7,043 nucleotides of DNA, from positions 1-7,043 of the forward strand of contig CALGNM010000104.1 in assembly GCA_937958665.1 (NCBI GenBank). Direction: 5' to 3'. Shown piece by piece: positions 5,391 through 7,043 of this stretch (its first letter is position 1; each line of letters opens with the position of its first letter). Made by a program: the position numbers and the translations under genes. A model generated the notes under the pieces. That model saw nothing but the letters and a program-made list of their open reading frames with translations, had not been told where the DNA came from and made no database searches. This stretch comes from an uncultured bacterium. GTDB lineage: Bacteria; Edwardsbacteria; AC1; EtOH8.

Positions 5391-6572
5391 ATGGACATAT
5401 TCCAAAAATGTTTCGATTTCAAGGAGGCTCAGCTGGCCCGCCAGGCCGGGCTGTATCCTTATTTCCATCCCCTGTCCTCCGCCCAGGAGCCGGAGGTTAT
5501 CATCGACGGAAAGCGGATGATCATGATCGGCTCCAACAACTACCTGGGCCTGACCACCCACCCCCGGGTGAAAGAGGCGGCCATCAAGGCGGTGGAGAAG
5601 TTCGGCACCGGCTGCACCGGCTCCCGTTTTTTGACCGGCACTCTGGACATGCATAATGAACTGGAGCACAAGTTGGCCAAGTTCCTCAACAAGCAGGCGG
5701 CCTTGGTCTTCTCCACCGGCATGCAGACAAATTTGGGGACCATCTCCTGCCTAGGAACCAAGGACGATATTTTGATAACCGACAAGTTCGACCATGCCTC
5801 GATTCTGGATGGTTGCCGGCTGTCCTACGCCATGATGAGACGGTTTCAGCATAACGACATGAATAGTTTGGAGCGTCTGCTGCACGGCTTGGACCCGGCC
5901 AAGGGAAAGCTGATCATTGTGGACGGCATCTACAGCATGGAGGGCGATATCGCCAACCTGCCCGAGCTGATCAGGTTAGGCAGGCAATATGGAGCCAGAG
6001 TACTCGTTGATGATGCCCACGGCCTGGGGGTGCTGGGGGCCCACGGCCGGGGCACCGCCGAGCATTTCGGCTTGGAGCAGGAGACCGACCTGATGATGGG
6101 CACCTTCTCCAAAAGCTTCGCGGCCATCGGCGGGGTGGTGGCCGGCGACTTCGAGGTGGTGGACTACATCAAGCATTTCGCCCGCAGCATGATCTTCTCG
6201 GCCGCCCTGCCTCCGGCCTTGACCGCCGCCGTCTCGGCCGCGTTGGACGTCTTGCAGGACGAGCCGGAACTGCTGACCAGGCTGTGGCACAACGCCGAAA
6301 GGATGCTGAAGGGCTTCAGGGAGATGGGCTACGATACCGGGGTGGCCTGCACTCCCATCATCCCGCTGATGATCGGGTCCCGGGAGAAGGCCTTCGCCCT
6401 CTGGAAGCACTTGATGGACCGGGGCATCTTCGCTAACCCAGTGCTGTCCCCGGCGGTGCCCGAGGGCCGGGAGATGATCCGCACCAGCTTCTCGGCCGCC
6501 CACACCGAGGCCCAGCTGGACCGGGTGCTTGAGGAGTTCCGGAGCGCCGGCAAGGAACTGGGGTTGCTCTGA
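5391..6572 (+). CDS. Alpha-oxoamine synthase, serine palmitoyltransferase-like
   Basis: The 393-residue product is a PLP-dependent fold-type I enzyme of the alpha-oxoamine synthase family, which joins an amino acid to an acyl-CoA with loss of CO2. The PLP lysine is Lys241 in GTFSKSF. Asp207 and His210 in VLVDDAHGLGVLG contact the cofactor, His135 in FDHAS stacks on it, and Arg364 in MIRTS is the expected carboxylate binder. Segments such as LYPYFHPLSS (21-30), GSNNYLGL, GTGCTGSRFLTGTLD and KHFARSMIFSAALPP look closest to Bacteroidetes-type serine palmitoyltransferases, the first enzyme of sphingolipid synthesis. 8-amino-7-oxononanoate synthase (BioF) remains possible; 2-amino-3-ketobutyrate CoA ligase fits less well. 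No biotin gene is nearby. The ribosome site is weak (GGGG about six bases upstream), but homology begins right after this ATG. It follows the dehydrogenase gene by 55 nt with no terminator between. Confidence 0.9.
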   Translation: MDIFQKCFDFKEAQLARQAGLYPYFHPLSSAQEPEVIIDGKRMIMIGSNNYLGLTTHPRVKEAAIKAVEKFGTGCTGSRFLTGTLDMHNELEHKLAKFLNKQAALVFSTGMQTNLGTISCLGTKDDILITDKFDHASILDGCRLSYAMMRRFQHNDMNSLERLLHGLDPAKGKLIIVDGIYSMEGDIANLPELIRLGRQYGARVLVDDAHGLGVLGAHGRGTAEHFGLEQETDLMMGTFSKSFAAIGGVVAGDFEVVDYIKHFARSMIFSAALPPALTAAVSAALDVLQDEPELLTRLWHNAERMLKGFREMGYDTGVACTPIIPLMIGSREKAFALWKHLMDRGIFANPVLSPAVPEGREMIRTSFSAAHTEAQLDRVLEEFRSAGKELGLL

Positions 6573-6630
6573 TTGACAATGGTGGATTTTGCCTGGCTCC
6601 TATAGCCCTCATAATTATCATCAGTAAAAC

Positions 6631-6659
6631 TTGACAAAACCGGCTTTTTTTGATAACAT
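6631..6659 (+). promoter_or_regulatory. Promoter of the SAM-I riboswitch transcript
   Basis: A perfect TTGACA (6631-6636) and TAACAT (6654-6659) are separated by 17 bases. The start near 6666 is just five or so bases before the first riboswitch helix. I see no terminator between the serine-palmitoyltransferase-like gene and this promoter, so upstream transcripts may also run into the riboswitch. Confidence 0.7.
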
Positions 6660-6670
6660 CGTTTTGAAAA

Positions 6671-6778
6671 GTCATCAAGAGAGGCGGAGGGACAGGCCCG
6701 ATGAAACCTCAGCAACCTGCGGATGAAAAATTCCACAAGGTGCTAATTCCTGAAGTGATGCGCAATCACTGAAGATGA
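6671..6778 (+). promoter_or_regulatory. SAM-I (S-box) riboswitch aptamer
   Basis: The aptamer binds S-adenosylmethionine and normally shuts off methionine, cysteine or SAM-related genes when SAM is plentiful. The conserved core is clear: AAGAGAGG-GGAGGGAC then GGCCCGATGAAACC (about 6677-6708), GCAACC (6712-6717), and AAGGTGCTAATTCC (6737-6750). Helix P1 is TCATC (6672-6676) with GATGA (6774-6778). P2 begins with GAGG-CCTC, P3 is ACCT/AGGT, and P4 is a perfect 6-bp hairpin (6754-6759 with 6765-6770). All four helices of the class are present, so it looks functional. A terminator follows 11 nt after P1, the usual off-switch layout. The controlled gene is not in the window. Confidence 0.95.
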
Positions 6779-6788
6779 AACGTGGATC

Positions 6789-6834
6789 AAAGCCCTTTTC
6801 AGAAGCGCATGGCTTCGGAGAAGGGCTTTTGTTA
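6789..6834 (+). terminator. Terminator of the SAM-I riboswitch expression platform
   Basis: A 12-bp stem (6789-6800 with 6818-6829) encloses a further 5-bp GAAGC/GCTTC helix (6802-6806 with 6812-6816) and is followed by TTTTGTTATTT. The one wobble pair is U-G on the plus strand, which fixes the direction. When SAM holds P1 together this hairpin would stop transcription. I could not identify an alternative antiterminator pairing by eye. Confidence 0.88.
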
Positions 6835-6868
6835 TTTCATGTCCGTGGAAACGGGCATCCAGGTCTGG

Positions 6869-6940
6869 ATTCCCGACCTCTCCCTGCCTGCCGGCTTCCC
6901 TCTCCACGGTGGAGAGGGAGTGAGGGAGCGGTCAGGGAAT
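6869..6940. repeat. Intergenic palindromic repeat
   Basis: A tiered inverted repeat has three matched arm pairs. The inner arm CCCTCTCCA (6898-6906) pairs with TGGAGAGGG (6910-6918) across a 3-base CGG loop. CTCCCT (6880-6885) matches AGGGAG (6923-6928), and ATTCCCGACC (6869-6878) matches GGTCAGGGAAT (6930-6940) with one bulge. There is no T tract, so it is not a plain terminator. It resembles dispersed REP-like intergenic repeats. The rest of 6835-7043 is AT-rich and shows no gene start with a ribosome site. Confidence 0.6.
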
Positions 6941-7043
6941 GACACGTCGTTCTTAATTTTCATCAAATTGATACTCAAAATATAATTATTTTAGGTAATT
7001 ATAAAAGATTTGGACCAAAATCTGTTAGATGTTTGATTAAAAG

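Noticed and set aside
5976-6503. Minus-strand frame of 175 codons within the oxoamine synthase gene
   Set aside because: The translation is rich in Gly, His and Gln, as expected for the antisense of a GC-rich gene, and the plus-strand enzyme is unmistakable.
6782-6985. 67-codon plus-strand frame after the riboswitch
   Set aside because: It starts at the foot of the terminator stem and reads through the palindromic repeat; it has no ribosome site.
1-7043. CRISPR array, tRNA or rRNA genes
   Set aside because: No regularly spaced direct repeats, no tRNA-like cloverleaf and no rRNA-like conserved segments were seen on reading through.

Overview
The window looks like chromosomal DNA of an uncultured or little-studied anaerobic bacterium of roughly 50-55% GC. 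The evidence is ordinary bacterial sigma-70-type promoters, Shine-Dalgarno sites, intrinsic terminators, a SAM-I (S-box) riboswitch, an anaerobe-type flavin oxidoreductase with a cysteine-rich tail, and a Bacteroidetes-like serine palmitoyltransferase-type enzyme. The phylum cannot be fixed from this sequence alone.

Left part (1-1700, minus strand): a mobile-element-type cassette, read from right to left. It holds an ArdC-like antirestriction/ssDNA-binding metalloprotease-fold protein (786-1685), an overlapping 47-residue cysteine-rich zinc-ribbon-like miniprotein (656-799), and a short RadC-type JAB/MPN protein without the helix-hairpin-helix part (166-591). Intrinsic terminators lie just upstream of the ribosome binding sites of ardC and radC. 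This suggests that transcription into each gene is limited or regulated.

Intergenic 1686-2033: no convincing protein gene. It holds two tandem minus-strand terminators in the presumed ardC leader, two overlapping opposed promoter-like elements, and a plus-strand promoter-to-terminator unit of about 127 nt that may encode a small RNA.

Middle (2034-3891, minus strand): thymidine kinase (tdk) with its own promoter, preceded by an FMN-dependent nitronate monooxygenase/enoyl-reductase-II-like oxidoreductase with a terminator between the two genes. The oxidoreductase appears to have a leader of about 140 nt containing a 10-bp long-range helix and nested helices, a candidate cis-regulatory RNA.

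Right part (4092-6572, plus strand): from a divergent promoter, a lysine 6-dehydrogenase/saccharopine dehydrogenase-like enzyme is followed 55 nt later by an alpha-oxoamine synthase most like serine palmitoyltransferase. They are probably co-transcribed. One oxidises or reduces amino-acid-type substrates and the other condenses an amino acid with an acyl-CoA. A shared pathway is possible but not shown.

Right edge (6573-7043): a complete SAM-I riboswitch with its own promoter (TTGACA-17-TAACAT) and a strong downstream terminator, then a palindromic intergenic repeat, then AT-rich DNA. The gene it controls, if any, lies beyond the window; no start codon with a good ribosome site is visible in the last ~200 bases.
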